Made by a program: the position numbers and the translations under genes
The notes under the pieces: generated by a model
What the model was told of the DNA's origin: nothing
The model's input: only the letters and a program-made list of their open reading frames with translations
The model's database searches: none
Assembly (NCBI GenBank): GCA_046329235.1
Contig: JAXLVA010000001.1
Span: 1,612,001-1,676,000 of the forward strand
DNA: 64,000 nt
Source: JALONH01 sp046329235
GTDB lineage: Bacteria > Bacteroidota > Bacteroidia > Cytophagales > Cytophagaceae
Direction: 5' to 3'
Shown here: piece by piece, positions 1 to 8,966 of the stretch
Layout of the letters: every line of letters begins with the position of its first letter
Position numbering within the stretch: the stretch's first letter is position 1

Positions 1-216
1 ACTGAAGAAAAGCATTATGATTCAACGGATATAAAACATGAAGAAGGGCAGTCATTCAGAGTAATTGAAATTCAAAAAGGAATTACTCAGAATGGTTACA
101 CAGAAGTAATACTTCCTGAAGGGTTTGAAACAACTCATGAAGAAATTGTTATAAAAGGAGCCTATGCTCTACTTTCAAAAATGAATAATTCAGAAGAAGA
201 AGGACATGCACACTAA
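1..216 (+). CDS. RND metal-efflux periplasmic adaptor, C-terminal fragment
   Basis: The window opens inside this gene. Frame 1 is open from base 1 to a TAA at 214-216 and gives 71 residues. The end resembles the C-terminus of CusB/CzcB-type membrane fusion proteins: a beta strand around VIEIQKGITQNGYTEVILPE, then VIKGAYALLSKM and a His-containing tail (EEEGHAH). Such adaptors link an RND pump to an outer-membrane channel for export of Cu, Ag, Zn, Co or Cd. The P1B-type ATPase 330 bp downstream on the same strand supports a metal-resistance locus. Only the tail is visible, so the metal cannot be assigned. The family call is by resemblance of the tail and the neighbour. Confidence 0.7.
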   Translation, partial: TEEKHYDSTDIKHEEGQSFRVIEIQKGITQNGYTEVILPEGFETTHEEIVIKGAYALLSKMNNSEEEGHAH

Positions 217-249
217 CCAATAAATTCTATTTCAGTCAATATACACCTA

Positions 250-528
250 AAAAATATATTAATTGGGTTATTACTGTTAAGTCTGTCACTTACTGTTGGA
301 ATGATCGAATTTCATCATTAGTCCTATAACATGGACTGATTACTTTCCGAATGATTCATACAGATATGGGTCCGGTTCATAAATGTGAGATCCGATGCGG
401 GTAAAATATTTGTAGGAGTATATGCTTTCAGCGGTATTATATTTCTTTTTAGTGGGTATTATGATGATACCACTAAAAAGAAATATATTCATAAACTTAA
501 TTTTAAAAACAATTTTATAGAAGAATAA
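250..528 (+). pseudogene. Decayed two-TM potassium-channel-like gene
   Basis: No intact ORF spans the gap between the adaptor and the ATPase, but pieces of one protein can be read by changing frame. About 250-320 gives a hydrophobic segment (NILIGLLLLSLSLTVGMIEFHH). The next frame gives ITWTDYF, and a further frame gives TDMGPVHK. From about 384 to the TAA at 526-528 comes SDAGKIFVGVYAFSGIIFLFSG and a basic end (KKKYIHKL). Order and spacing match the short ion-channel-like proteins (one pore unit, with GMGPV in place of a canonical filter) that often sit beside RND metal pumps in Bacteroidota. At least two frameshifts and several stops make it non-functional. The family identity is from memory of such proteins, not from an alignment. 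Confidence 0.55.
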
Positions 529-544
529 TTAATAACCGAAAATT

Positions 545-2539
545 ATGGCTAAAGACAATTGTAAAAACTGTGACGATCACAGCGAAAATACAAAAGCTGT
601 TTCTGACACTGATAAGCATAACAATAATGACGGGCACGATCACGATGCGATAGACACTGAAGAGGAGGAACTGCAGAGCTGGAAGAGTTACCTTCCTGCT
701 ATATGCTCATTTATACTACTAATAGCAGGTATTGTAGCAGACAATCAAGTATCAAAACATAACCGCTTTGAATTCTTTGATGGATATGTCCGCCTTGCAT
801 ATTACCTCATCCCCTATCTGCTGATCGGATGGTCTGTTTTGAAAAAAGCGTACCGTTCCATATTACGCAAGGACTTCTTTAATGAATTCATGCTGATGAG
901 TATTGCTACACTTGGAGCATTTTACATAAAAGAATATCCAGAAGGTGTCGCCGTAATGTTATTTTACCAAATCGGCGAACTGTTTCAAGATGCAGCTGTC
1001 GAAAAAGCCAAACGCTCTATCAAAGCACTATTGGATATCAGACCCGATGAAGTTACAGTATTCCGCAATGGTAAAGCAGAAAAAATAAATCCTGCTGAAG
1101 TAGCAATCGGAGAAACCATTCAAATAAAACCGGGTGAAAAAATTGCGTTGGATGGAGAATTACTTTCCGAAAAAGCCTCCTTCAACACCGCAGCTTTAAC
1201 AGGAGAAAGTCAACCTGATAATAAGTATAAGGGAGAAGCCGTACTTGCTGGTATGATCAATCTGAACACCGTTGCAGAAATAAAAGTATCGGCATTATTT
1301 AAGGACAGCAAATTATCCAAAATTCTGCAACTGGTTCAGGACGCTACTGCGAAAAAAGCCAAAACCCAATTATTCATTTCTCGTTTTGCACGAAAGTATA
1401 CACCTGTTGTAGTACTTGCTGCCATTGGCATTACAGTGATTCCGTATTTCTTTGTAGATCAATATGATTTCAATGATTGGTTGTACAGAGCCTTGGTATT
1501 TCTTGTTATCTCCTGTCCGTGTGCGTTAGTAGTATCTATACCTTTAGGATATTTTGGGGGTATAGGTCTTGCCTCGCGTAATGGAATTTTATTTAAAGGT
1601 TCCAACTATCTGGATGTCATGACTGAAATCAATACCGTTGTAATGGACAAAACCGGTACATTAACCAAAGGTGTTTTCAAAGTACAACAGGTAGAACCAA
1701 GTGAAATAGATAAAGATACATTGCTCCGATTAACAGCTGCATTGGAAGCACATTCCACACACCCTATTGCCAAAGCTGTAGTTGAACATGCAGCAATCAA
1801 AGATTTACCTGAGTCAAAAAATATCGAAGAAATAGCCGGACATGGGCTTAAAGGAACGGTTGATGGAAAGCAGGTTTTAGCAGGGAATTCCAAGCTGCTT
1901 ACAAAGTTTAACATTCCGTTTGATGACAAGATCAACGGCATAACCGACACCATTGTTGTAACAGCTATAGACGGCAAATATGCAGGTTATATTACCATTG
2001 CTGACGAGATCAAGGAAGATTCCTCGGAAGCCATTAAAGCTCTTCACAGCTTAGGTATTAAAACAGTAATGCTCTCAGGAGATAAACAGGCCGTAGTAAA
2101 TAATGTTGCTAAAACAGTTGGTATTGATAATGCTTACGGAGATTTACTACCTGAAGGAAAGGTCGAAAAGGTACAGACCCTGAAAAACGAAGGTATGAAA
2201 ATAGCTTTTGTTGGTGATGGTGTAAATGACGCGCCTGTTATAGCACTTGCAGATGCAGGGATTGCCATGGGAGGATTGGGCTCTGATGCAACTATTGAAA
2301 CCGCCGACATCGTTATTCAAAACGATCAGCCATATAAAATTTTTTCTGCTATAAAGATAGGTAAGCTGACCAAACGAATAGTATGGCAGAATATAACACT
2401 TGCCTTTGTTGTAAAGGCCATTGTTTTAATATTGGGCGCAGGCGGTGTAGCAACGTTATGGGAAGCAGTATTTGCAGACGTAGGTGTTGCCATGATTGCC
2501 ATTTTAAATGCAGTACGAATACAAAATACCCAAATATAG
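545..2539 (+). CDS. Heavy-metal P1B-2-type ATPase (Zn/Cd/Pb exporter)
   Basis: This 664-aa inner-membrane pump couples ATP hydrolysis to metal export. There is no N-terminal HMA domain. Instead the first 40 residues carry a few Cys and a His/Asp-rich stretch (HNNNDGHDHD) that could bind metal. Visible motifs are the actuator TGES near residue 219, the CPC metal site in a membrane helix (324-326), the phosphorylated Asp in DKTGTLT (368), an HP dipeptide (STHPIAKA), and the hinge GDGVND near 557. The last helices read NITLAFVVK...LWEAVFADVG, with the Lys and Asp typical of the Zn/Cd/Pb (P1B-2, ZntA/CadA) class rather than Cu pumps. It lies downstream of an RND adaptor, consistent with a metal-resistance locus. 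A weak hairpin at 2645-2671 follows. Confidence 0.93.
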   Translation: MAKDNCKNCDDHSENTKAVSDTDKHNNNDGHDHDAIDTEEEELQSWKSYLPAICSFILLIAGIVADNQVSKHNRFEFFDGYVRLAYYLIPYLLIGWSVLKKAYRSILRKDFFNEFMLMSIATLGAFYIKEYPEGVAVMLFYQIGELFQDAAVEKAKRSIKALLDIRPDEVTVFRNGKAEKINPAEVAIGETIQIKPGEKIALDGELLSEKASFNTAALTGESQPDNKYKGEAVLAGMINLNTVAEIKVSALFKDSKLSKILQLVQDATAKKAKTQLFISRFARKYTPVVVLAAIGITVIPYFFVDQYDFNDWLYRALVFLVISCPCALVVSIPLGYFGGIGLASRNGILFKGSNYLDVMTEINTVVMDKTGTLTKGVFKVQQVEPSEIDKDTLLRLTAALEAHSTHPIAKAVVEHAAIKDLPESKNIEEIAGHGLKGTVDGKQVLAGNSKLLTKFNIPFDDKINGITDTIVVTAIDGKYAGYITIADEIKEDSSEAIKALHSLGIKTVMLSGDKQAVVNNVAKTVGIDNAYGDLLPEGKVEKVQTLKNEGMKIAFVGDGVNDAPVIALADAGIAMGGLGSDATIETADIVIQNDQPYKIFSAIKIGKLTKRIVWQNITLAFVVKAIVLILGAGGVATLWEAVFADVGVAMIAILNAVRIQNTQI

Positions 2540-2644
2540 AAATTCAATATTCGTTCTTTGTAGCTATTTCGAGAATATCATCTTGAGAATTTACTCCAGT
2601 GAAACTATTGAGTCATGGAAAATAGTCTATTAATGAACTGACGT

Positions 2645-2671
2645 ATTATTACTAATTAAGCTTAGTAATAG
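2645..2671 (+). other. Inverted repeat after the metal ATPase
   Basis: ATTACTAA (2648-2655) and TTAGTAAT (2662-2669) form perfect 8-bp arms around a 6-base loop. There is no T-run after it, so it is at best a weak terminator or mRNA 3' end structure. Confidence 0.35.
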
Positions 2672-2696
2672 TTTGAAAATCCATTAAAGGAGAAAC

Positions 2697-2734
2697 AAAA
2701 AATCCCCTCCATTCTTAAAATAGAGGGGATTTTT
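2697..2734 (-). terminator. Terminator downstream of tRNA-His
   Basis: AATCCCCTC (2701-2709) pairs with GAGGGGATT (2723-2731) and is flanked by A and T runs, so it can act on both strands. On the minus strand it lies 7 bases past the tRNA 3' end. Confidence 0.85.
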
Positions 2735-2740
2735 ACGAAG

Positions 2741-2815
2741 GGTAAATGATGGGATTCGAACCCACGACCCCCAGAACCACAATCTGGTGCTCTAACCGAC
2801 TGAGCTACATCTACC
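2741..2815 (-). tRNA. tRNA-His (GTG)
   Basis: The reverse complement folds as a class I tRNA. The acceptor stem is GTAGATG/CATTTAC, and an extra G at position -1 (base 2815) faces discriminator C73 (base 2741), the identity feature of histidine tRNAs. The anticodon arm is CCAGA-TTGTGGT-TCTGG with anticodon GTG. The T loop is TTCGAAT in a GTGGG/CCCAT stem. CCA is not encoded. A consensus promoter sits at 2847-2878 and a terminator at 2697-2734. Confidence 0.97.
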
Positions 2816-2846
2816 GTTTATTAATTCCCTAACGTTTTAGGGTTTG

Positions 2847-2878
2847 CAAAAGTAGCAGTTTGGCGTAAATAATACAAA
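2847..2878 (-). promoter_or_regulatory. Promoter of tRNA-His
   Basis: On the minus strand TTTG (2875-2878) is followed after exactly 20 bp by TACTTTTG (2847-2854). This matches the Bacteroidota housekeeping promoter (TTTG at -33, TAnnTTTG at -7). The same two boxes and spacing precede the tRNA-like gene at 26097-26250. Confidence 0.8.
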
Positions 2879-2891
2879 TGATAGCTGAAAA

Positions 2892-4226
2892 TTATCTATC
2901 AAAATTTAGGCGCATACCCCTTTTTGACTCATTTAACTCACCTTTATGGTATGCCCAATGACCTGATACAAAAGTATCTACAATAGAACTTGAAAACGTT
3001 ACCCCTTCAAAAGGAGACCATCCACATTTATACAATAAAGAGTCTTTCGTTACTTGAGTAGGCGTCTTTAAATCCACCAAAACCAAATCAGCGAAATATC
3101 CTTCACGGATATACCCTCTTCGGTTAATCTCAAACAAGTCTGCTACGTTATGACTCATTTTTTGAGCTATATGCTCCAACGTAATTTTACCCTGTTGATG
3201 TTTTTCCAACATAGCCAATAAACTATGTTGAACTAAAGGACCACCCGATGGAGCTTGTGCATAAGGCAATTCTTTTTCCTCTATCGTATGCGGAGCATGA
3301 TCGGTTGCCACCACATCAATTCTACCATCTAATACTGCTTGCCAAATTGCTTCTCTGTCGCTCGCTTTTTTAACGGCAGGATTCCATTTGATATAATTCC
3401 CTTTGGTAGCATAATCTTCATCGCTAAACCATAAGTGATGTACACATGCTTCAGCTGTAATTCTTTTTTCTTTTAATGGAATATCATTTCGGAATAGCTC
3501 CAATTCTTTCGCTGTCGAAATATGTAAGATATGTAAACGCGTATTGTGCTTCTTGGCCAACTCCACTGCCTTCGACGAAGAGGAGTAACACGCTTCCGCA
3601 CTTCGAATCAGCGGATGCATATAAGGCTGTAAGTTTTCTACTCCGTACTTAGCAGTATACTCTTCCATATTTCTCTTAATCATCGGGTCATCTTCGCAGT
3701 GCACCGCTACAATGGTCTTTACTTGAGAGAAAATAGATTCTAAAGTTTCTGCATGATCTACTAACATATCACCGGTAGAGGAGCCCATGAAGATTTTCAA
3801 TCCGCATACTTTAGTAAAATCTACTTTATTGATTTCTTCAATGTTCGAATTGGTAGTTCCCATGAAGAAAGAATAGTTTGCTAAACTCACTTCGGCAGCT
3901 CTAGCATACTTTTCTTCCAACAAGTCATAGGTAACGGTTGCCGGCTTGGTATTCGGCATTTCCATATAACTAGTCACCCCTCCTGCCACAGCAGCTCTAG
4001 ATTCTGTATGAATAGAACCTTTATGCGTTAAGCCCGGCTCTCTAAAATGTACTTGATCATCTATAACTCCCGGCATTAGATACAATCCGGTAGCATCAAT
4101 CGTTTTGTCAGCAATACGAGAAATTTTGCCTATTTCGGTAATAATATCGCCTTCAATCCACACATCCGCGGTAGTTATTTTACCCTCATTGACTATATTT
4201 GCATTACTTATCTTTATCGTTGACAT
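2892..4226 (-). CDS. pyrC: Dihydroorotase (class I-like)
   Basis: This 444-aa amidohydrolase closes carbamoyl-aspartate to dihydroorotate in de novo pyrimidine synthesis in the cytosol. The amidohydrolase signature at residues 56-65 reads DDQVHFREPG. Later ligands are present: His in VAVHCEDD, His in LHILHIST and Asp in VVATDHAPH. The first His of the usual HxH metal pair is Gln58, while His60 is kept. I recall the same DDQVHFREPG form in other Bacteroidota dihydroorotases, so it is probably a lineage feature and not decay. The length suits class I. The start MSTIKI leaves 43 bp to the divergent helicase gene. Another cyclic-amide amidohydrolase is possible but less likely. Confidence 0.88.
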   Translation of the reverse strand: MSTIKISNANIVNEGKITTADVWIEGDIITEIGKISRIADKTIDATGLYLMPGVIDDQVHFREPGLTHKGSIHTESRAAVAGGVTSYMEMPNTKPATVTYDLLEEKYARAAEVSLANYSFFMGTTNSNIEEINKVDFTKVCGLKIFMGSSTGDMLVDHAETLESIFSQVKTIVAVHCEDDPMIKRNMEEYTAKYGVENLQPYMHPLIRSAEACYSSSSKAVELAKKHNTRLHILHISTAKELELFRNDIPLKEKRITAEACVHHLWFSDEDYATKGNYIKWNPAVKKASDREAIWQAVLDGRIDVVATDHAPHTIEEKELPYAQAPSGGPLVQHSLLAMLEKHQQGKITLEHIAQKMSHNVADLFEINRRGYIREGYFADLVLVDLKTPTQVTKDSLLYKCGWSPFEGVTFSSSIVDTFVSGHWAYHKGELNESKRGMRLNFDR

Positions 4227-4269
4227 AGTTTTTCGTTATTTTGACCTAAAGTTAATGTCCTAAACACGA

Positions 4270-5565
4270 TTGACCAAGTTGAATTTCGAAGATTTAAAAT
4301 TAAATAGGCAATTATTAAACGCCATTGAAGAATGTGGGTACACGCAGCCCACTGAAATCCAATACAAAAGCATCCCTCAGGTGCTGGCTGGTCATGATGT
4401 GATTGGTATTGCTCAGACAGGTACGGGTAAAACCGCCGCCTATGTACTCCCTATCTTACGAAAATTGAATTATGCTCAAGGTCAGATGCCTAGAGCTATC
4501 ATTTTAGGCCCAACTCGAGAGTTAGTTCTACAAATTGAAGAAGTGTTCAAGCAAATGGCGAAATACACCGATTTGAGAATTGTAGCCTTATATGGTGGTA
4601 TTGGCCCTAAAACTCAAATTGAACTAGTAGAAGCCGGTTGTGATATTATCATTAGTACACCGGGACGATTTACTGAATTATATTCCAAAGAGATTTTATT
4701 AGTGAAAGAAATCAAAACGATGGTTTTGGATGAAGCTGATAAAATGATGGATATGGGCTTTATGCCTCAACTTAGAAAGATATTAGATGTGATTCCACGT
4801 AAGCGTCAAAACTTACTTTTCACCGCTACTTTATCTGAAAGAGTTGAAAAGTTAACAGAAGAGTTTCTGGATTTCCCAATGAAGATTGAGGTGACGCCTC
4901 AAGCTACGCCTGCTACTACGGTTGAACAGGTGAAATACGAAACGCCTAACTTACAAACGAAGCTAAATTTACTTTCTCATTTTTTAGATCAAGAAGAAGA
5001 ATTCAATCGTGTGATTTTATTCGTTCGCACTAGAAAGAATGCCGACATCGTAGAGCATTTAATCCAGAAAGCGTATGGTAGAAATAGCTGTCGTTCGATA
5101 CATGCAAACAAAGGACAGAACAGCCGATTGAATGCCGTAGCTCAATTCAAAGATGGTGAAGCACGTATTTTAGTAGCCACTGATGTTGCTGCTCGTGGTA
5201 TTGATATTGAAAAAGTATCTCACGTAATCAATTTTGATGTTCCATTGGTATATGATGATTACGTACATCGTATTGGAAGAACCGGTAGAGCTTTTCAAAA
5301 TGGTGTTGCTATTAGCATGGTAACACCTGCCGATGTTTTTCACATGGAAAAGATAGAGAAGCTAATTAAAATGAAAATTCCTACTCCTATATTACCGCAG
5401 GAAGTAGACATCCCTCCTACACCTTACGAAGAGCAACAAGAAATGAACCGCCAAATTGACCACTTGAAAAAATTGGCTGATCCTACCTACAAAGGAGCAT
5501 TTCACGACAAAGTTATTCCGAAGAAAAAACCTGCCTTTAAGAAAAACACCAAAAAACGTCGTTAG
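4270..5565 (+). CDS. DEAD-box ATP-dependent RNA helicase (RhlE-like)
   Basis: This 431-aa helicase remodels RNA, probably in ribosome assembly or cold-stress mRNA turnover. All core motifs are visible: a Q motif (GYTQPTEIQ), Walker A AQTGTGKT near 50, PTREL, DEAD in VLDEADKMMD, motif III as TAT (FTATL), and HRIGRTGRA. The C-terminal tail is Lys-rich (KKKPAFKKNTKKRR), as in RNA-binding extensions of this group. The start is a TTG: a TAA lies three codons upstream in frame, and homologues begin right at this Q-motif lead-in. It is divergent from pyrC. A strong hairpin terminator stands at 5735-5778. Confidence 0.93.
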   Translation: MTKLNFEDLKLNRQLLNAIEECGYTQPTEIQYKSIPQVLAGHDVIGIAQTGTGKTAAYVLPILRKLNYAQGQMPRAIILGPTRELVLQIEEVFKQMAKYTDLRIVALYGGIGPKTQIELVEAGCDIIISTPGRFTELYSKEILLVKEIKTMVLDEADKMMDMGFMPQLRKILDVIPRKRQNLLFTATLSERVEKLTEEFLDFPMKIEVTPQATPATTVEQVKYETPNLQTKLNLLSHFLDQEEEFNRVILFVRTRKNADIVEHLIQKAYGRNSCRSIHANKGQNSRLNAVAQFKDGEARILVATDVAARGIDIEKVSHVINFDVPLVYDDYVHRIGRTGRAFQNGVAISMVTPADVFHMEKIEKLIKMKIPTPILPQEVDIPPTPYEEQQEMNRQIDHLKKLADPTYKGAFHDKVIPKKKPAFKKNTKKRR

Positions 5566-5734
5566 TCGACACCTTAGAATTGTTCATCTAATTCAACTTG
5601 TAAATCATTTACAAAGGTTGAAATTAGTGCCGTATTCAATGAGGATATTATTCCCAAAGCCCACTAAGTTTCTGTTTACCTTAATCCCTTTGGCAATTAT
5701 ATCGAATTAAAGATTCCATAGCTGGTTGAAAGAT

Positions 5735-5778
5735 CCGGAGAGATTTAGGTTCCCCACCTTGCTCTCCGGTTTTATTTT
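5735..5778 (+). terminator. Intrinsic terminator between convergent genes
   Basis: CCGGAGAG (5735-5742) pairs with CTCTCCGG (5762-5769), with a small inner AGGT/ACCT stem, followed by TTTTATTTT. It lies 170 bp after the helicase gene, and its tail reaches the stop codon of the minus-strand L,D-transpeptidase. Confidence 0.85.
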
Positions 5779-7396
5779 AAGGGGTTTGTAATGCATGCAT
5801 TATTTTTTGATCACGACCATATATATCGTACATAAAATGCATATCATCATCTACCATTCTACAAGTCCAATAAACAATTAATACCGGAATCTTTTGTTTT
5901 AAAACAACCGGGTGATTTTGTTCCGTAGCTACAATTTCATCAATACGCTGTCTGGTAAATCCTTCTTTTTTTAAAATCACTTCAGCAAAGTCTAACGGTT
6001 TATACAGTCGAATACACCCATGCGAAAAATTTCGTTGATCTAAACTAAATATCCATTTAGAAGGTGTGTCATGAAAATAAATACTATACGGATTAGGAAA
6101 CACAAACTTGACTACCCCTAGATCGTTATTAGGTCCTGGCTTCTGTCTGATGGTAAAAGGAAAATAAGTTTCTTTATATGCAGAAAAATCACTTACATAG
6201 ACAGCTTCATTTCCACGGAACAGTTCCATATGATGTTTAGCAAGGTAATTGGAATCACGTTTCAATCCCGGCAATACCTCTTTTGTAGCTATTGACACCG
6301 GAACTGTCCAATAAGGGTTCAGCTCTACTACAGATAACTTAGATGTAAACAATGGGGTTTCGTGTTGTTCTTTTCCTACCACTACATTCGTTTGATGTAC
6401 AATCGAATCTTTGTTTAAATAGGTAAGTGTATAATCGGCAATGTTCACCAAAATGTATTCATCAGGTAATTTCCCTTTTAGTAACCATCTACATCTTTCC
6501 ATGTTTACGATGATAGTCCTATACAACCCCTCTTTACTAAAGTTGATACGCTTTAATGTCATCGCATCTATAACACCGGTAGGGTAATAAGACACATGTT
6601 TTTGAAAAGTCTTTACTGAATTTTGCAAAGCTAAATCGAATGTATCGTCAATATTATCTACCGCTAAAAAACCAACATTCAACAATCTCTTCTTAATTCG
6701 ATGAATACTAGTATCCACATCACCCAGTTTCAACTTCTTCTTTTTCGTCTCAATCTGTTCCCATGTAAAATCCTTATTCGAATCCCATTGATATAGCTTA
6801 ATTAAATTGAATCTCAACTGAGCGTACATTGGATGTGTAGGCCTTATTTTGGGAAGAAGCCCCCATATATCTTTATTTAACAAGTGATGCCAATCTGACA
6901 TACTTAATGGAATGGGTAAAATTGTTTCATGGTAAGCCCAATCCGGAAATATTTCCCTAGGATTAGTTTCACCATACCATTCATCCACTCCAGCCTTGAC
7001 AATATTATAGGTTGCATTCACTTCCCAGTAAGCACGTATGGTATCGTTTAATGTTTCCCACTTTTGATTTAATATTTTTAAAGAATCTACATCATAATGC
7101 TTGGGCTGTAGTCCATCAAAATACAACGAGTCAAACCAGACTAAAAGCTGCACTCTAGATGCAGAATCAGACCAATAGGAATGATAATTATGTTTGGCAT
7201 ATAAATGACTAACAATGGAATCTTCTATAGTAGATAAACTGTCCGCTTTTGTATAAGCTACAACTTGAGTTTTAATTAAATCGGCTGGAATGTCTTGAGC
7301 TTTTACGATTTGATTAATTGTCTCGCTGATTTTACTTTGACAATTAACCGTGAAAAACAGAATAACAAAAAGGGCATATATATGAAAATTGTGCAT
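5777..7396 (-). CDS. L,D-transpeptidase with peptidoglycan-binding domain (YcbB-like)
   Basis: This 539-aa envelope enzyme likely forms 3-3 crosslinks or attaches proteins to peptidoglycan. The N-terminus is a signal sequence ending in TVNC, a possible but atypical lipobox. A YcbB-type helical scaffold region follows (WFDSLYFDGLQPKHYD), then a PG_binding_1-like repeat around residues 235-290 (RIKKRLLNVGFL...FQKH). The YkuD catalytic motif is HDTPSKWIFSL...NFSHGCIRL with catalytic Cys461. Length and order match YcbB/LdtD. The next gene upstream (7421-8104, same strand) is another L,D-transpeptidase-fold protein 24 bp away, so the two are probably co-transcribed. Confidence 0.9.
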   Translation of the reverse strand: MHNFHIYALFVILFFTVNCQSKISETINQIVKAQDIPADLIKTQVVAYTKADSLSTIEDSIVSHLYAKHNYHSYWSDSASRVQLLVWFDSLYFDGLQPKHYDVDSLKILNQKWETLNDTIRAYWEVNATYNIVKAGVDEWYGETNPREIFPDWAYHETILPIPLSMSDWHHLLNKDIWGLLPKIRPTHPMYAQLRFNLIKLYQWDSNKDFTWEQIETKKKKLKLGDVDTSIHRIKKRLLNVGFLAVDNIDDTFDLALQNSVKTFQKHVSYYPTGVIDAMTLKRINFSKEGLYRTIIVNMERCRWLLKGKLPDEYILVNIADYTLTYLNKDSIVHQTNVVVGKEQHETPLFTSKLSVVELNPYWTVPVSIATKEVLPGLKRDSNYLAKHHMELFRGNEAVYVSDFSAYKETYFPFTIRQKPGPNNDLGVVKFVFPNPYSIYFHDTPSKWIFSLDQRNFSHGCIRLYKPLDFAEVILKKEGFTRQRIDEIVATEQNHPVVLKQKIPVLIVYWTCRMVDDDMHFMYDIYGRDQKIMHALQTP

Positions 7397-7420
7397 ATTA
7401 ATTAGAGATTCAACCTCTAA

Positions 7421-8104
7421 TTAACGCAACCAAAAGGACTTAGTCAAATAATTGTGATCCGGGTAATAATGAAATAACAAAGCATTATTAGGCAAATACT
7501 CCAAAACCTGATTATAATCCATTTCAGGCAAAACCGGACATCCTAAACTTTTTCCTAGCCTACCTAGTTCTGTTATAGTATTGGGATGAGCATAGGGCGC
7601 AGTATGCATTACTATACTACGTTCTTTAGCTTCATCATTAAAATCTTTATCCAAACCATTCAAATAGATTGACTTCCCATGACACCCTACATAAGTACCT
7701 TCAATCTTATATAATCCTAAACTTGTTTGTCCGGAATGTATTCTATTAGAAAAACTTGTTGTCGTGTCTCCGCCGCTATGTTTACCATGAGTAACATAGG
7801 TTGTCATTACTTTTGTTTGAGTAGGTAAATGATAAATATAAAAACGCTTTACAGAGGATGGTAAACTAAAATCAGCAACAGCTAAATAGTCTACACTATC
7901 ATTAGTTAATTGAACATACTTCAAGCATGCTTTATATGCACAAATAGAAGCGCTGTCAGATAAAAATGTTTGTTGCTTTTCTGTTAAGATATTCTGCTCT
8001 TCGATTTTAGATCTCTTTTTAACTTGAAATGATGTCATAGCTATAACCGCTATGATCAAGACAATAAATGTAAACCCATATGTTATAATAACAGAAGACC
8101 TCAT
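7421..8104 (-). CDS. YkuD_2-family murein L,D-transpeptidase catalytic protein
   Basis: The C-terminal half carries the YkuD_2 pattern: SLGLYKIEGTYVGCHGKSIYLNGLD, VMHTAPYAHPNTI and GRLGKSLGCPVLP, with the candidate nucleophile Cys in LGCP. The start chosen here is ATG at 8104 (MRSSVIITYG...), which places a membrane anchor directly at the N-terminus and gives 227 aa. An in-frame ATG at 8155 would add 17 residues but leave only 16 bp to the divergent gene at 8172. The protein is probably anchored in the inner membrane facing the periplasm. Its partner downstream (5777-7396) is a full YcbB-like transpeptidase. Activity of this family on murein is inferred from the fold. Confidence 0.8.
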   Translation of the reverse strand: MRSSVIITYGFTFIVLIIAVIAMTSFQVKKRSKIEEQNILTEKQQTFLSDSASICAYKACLKYVQLTNDSVDYLAVADFSLPSSVKRFYIYHLPTQTKVMTTYVTHGKHSGGDTTTSFSNRIHSGQTSLGLYKIEGTYVGCHGKSIYLNGLDKDFNDEAKERSIVMHTAPYAHPNTITELGRLGKSLGCPVLPEMDYNQVLEYLPNNALLFHYYPDHNYLTKSFWLR

Positions 8105-8171
8105 ATATGTTATAACGAAAAAATGGGTAAATTGATTACTGAAAAAACAAGCCATTTATTACATACTCCAA

Positions 8172-8966
8172 ATGGATATTCAAGGACACAGAGGTTGTAG
8201 AGGATTATACCCTGAAAATACACTTATAGCAATGGAAAAAGCGCTGGAATTAGGCGTTACCACGTTAGAAATGGACTTAGTTATTACCAAAGACAAACAA
8301 GTCCTAGTGTCACATGAACCATATTTTAATGAAGAAATCACCACCTTACCTAATGGCAATTACATACCTTCCGGGCAGGGTTTAAAATATAATATTTACC
8401 AAATGGATTATTCCGAGGTCGTTAAATATGACGTCGGATTAAAATCGCATCCTAGGTTTCCTATTCAGAAAAAAATAGCTGTTGTAAAACCCTTATTTCA
8501 GGAAGTATTAAATATAGCCTATGCATTCAATCCAAGTATTCTTTATAATGTTGAAATAAAATCTACACCGGAAACAGATAATACCTACCACCCTTCTGTA
8601 AGCGAATATTGTGAATTAGTAATGTATCAAGTACTACAATATCCTAATCCTGAAAAAATCACTATTCAATCTTTTGATTACAGAACGCTAGAGTATCTAC
8701 ATATTCACTATCCTAAACAGCCATTATCCATGCTGAGTGAAAACCTACAACCACTAAGTGATAATCTAAAAAGAATAAGCTTTATACCGAATATATATAG
8801 TCCAGATTATAGCCAATTAACAAAAGAAGATATGGAGGTAGCTAGAAAAAACAATATGAAAGTGATACCCTGGACAGTTAATTCCCTTAAAGATGCGGAA
8901 CCATTATTACAATGGGGAGTCGATGGCATCATCACCGACTATCCCAATTTATTTTTAGAAGAATGA
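8172..8966 (+). CDS. Glycerophosphodiester phosphodiesterase
   Basis: This 264-aa TIM-barrel enzyme hydrolyses glycerophosphodiesters to glycerol-3-phosphate and an alcohol. The N-terminal signature QGHRGCRGLYPENT includes the catalytic His, followed by LEMDL (metal-binding Glu and Asp) and VSHEP (second His). The end reads IPWTVNSLKDAEPLLQWGVDGIITDYP, the classical GDPD close. No signal peptide is seen, so a cytosolic location is likely. The 3' end overlaps by 12 bp the end of the convergent glycerol-3-phosphate dehydrogenase gene, which would consume its product. Confidence 0.93.
   Translation: MDIQGHRGCRGLYPENTLIAMEKALELGVTTLEMDLVITKDKQVLVSHEPYFNEEITTLPNGNYIPSGQGLKYNIYQMDYSEVVKYDVGLKSHPRFPIQKKIAVVKPLFQEVLNIAYAFNPSILYNVEIKSTPETDNTYHPSVSEYCELVMYQVLQYPNPEKITIQSFDYRTLEYLHIHYPKQPLSMLSENLQPLSDNLKRISFIPNIYSPDYSQLTKEDMEVARKNNMKVIPWTVNSLKDAEPLLQWGVDGIITDYPNLFLEE

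Noticed and set aside
5566..5734. Possible RNA in the gap after the helicase gene
   Set aside because: Apart from a short TTGTAAA/TTTACAA inverted repeat near 5600 no structured or coding signal is visible.
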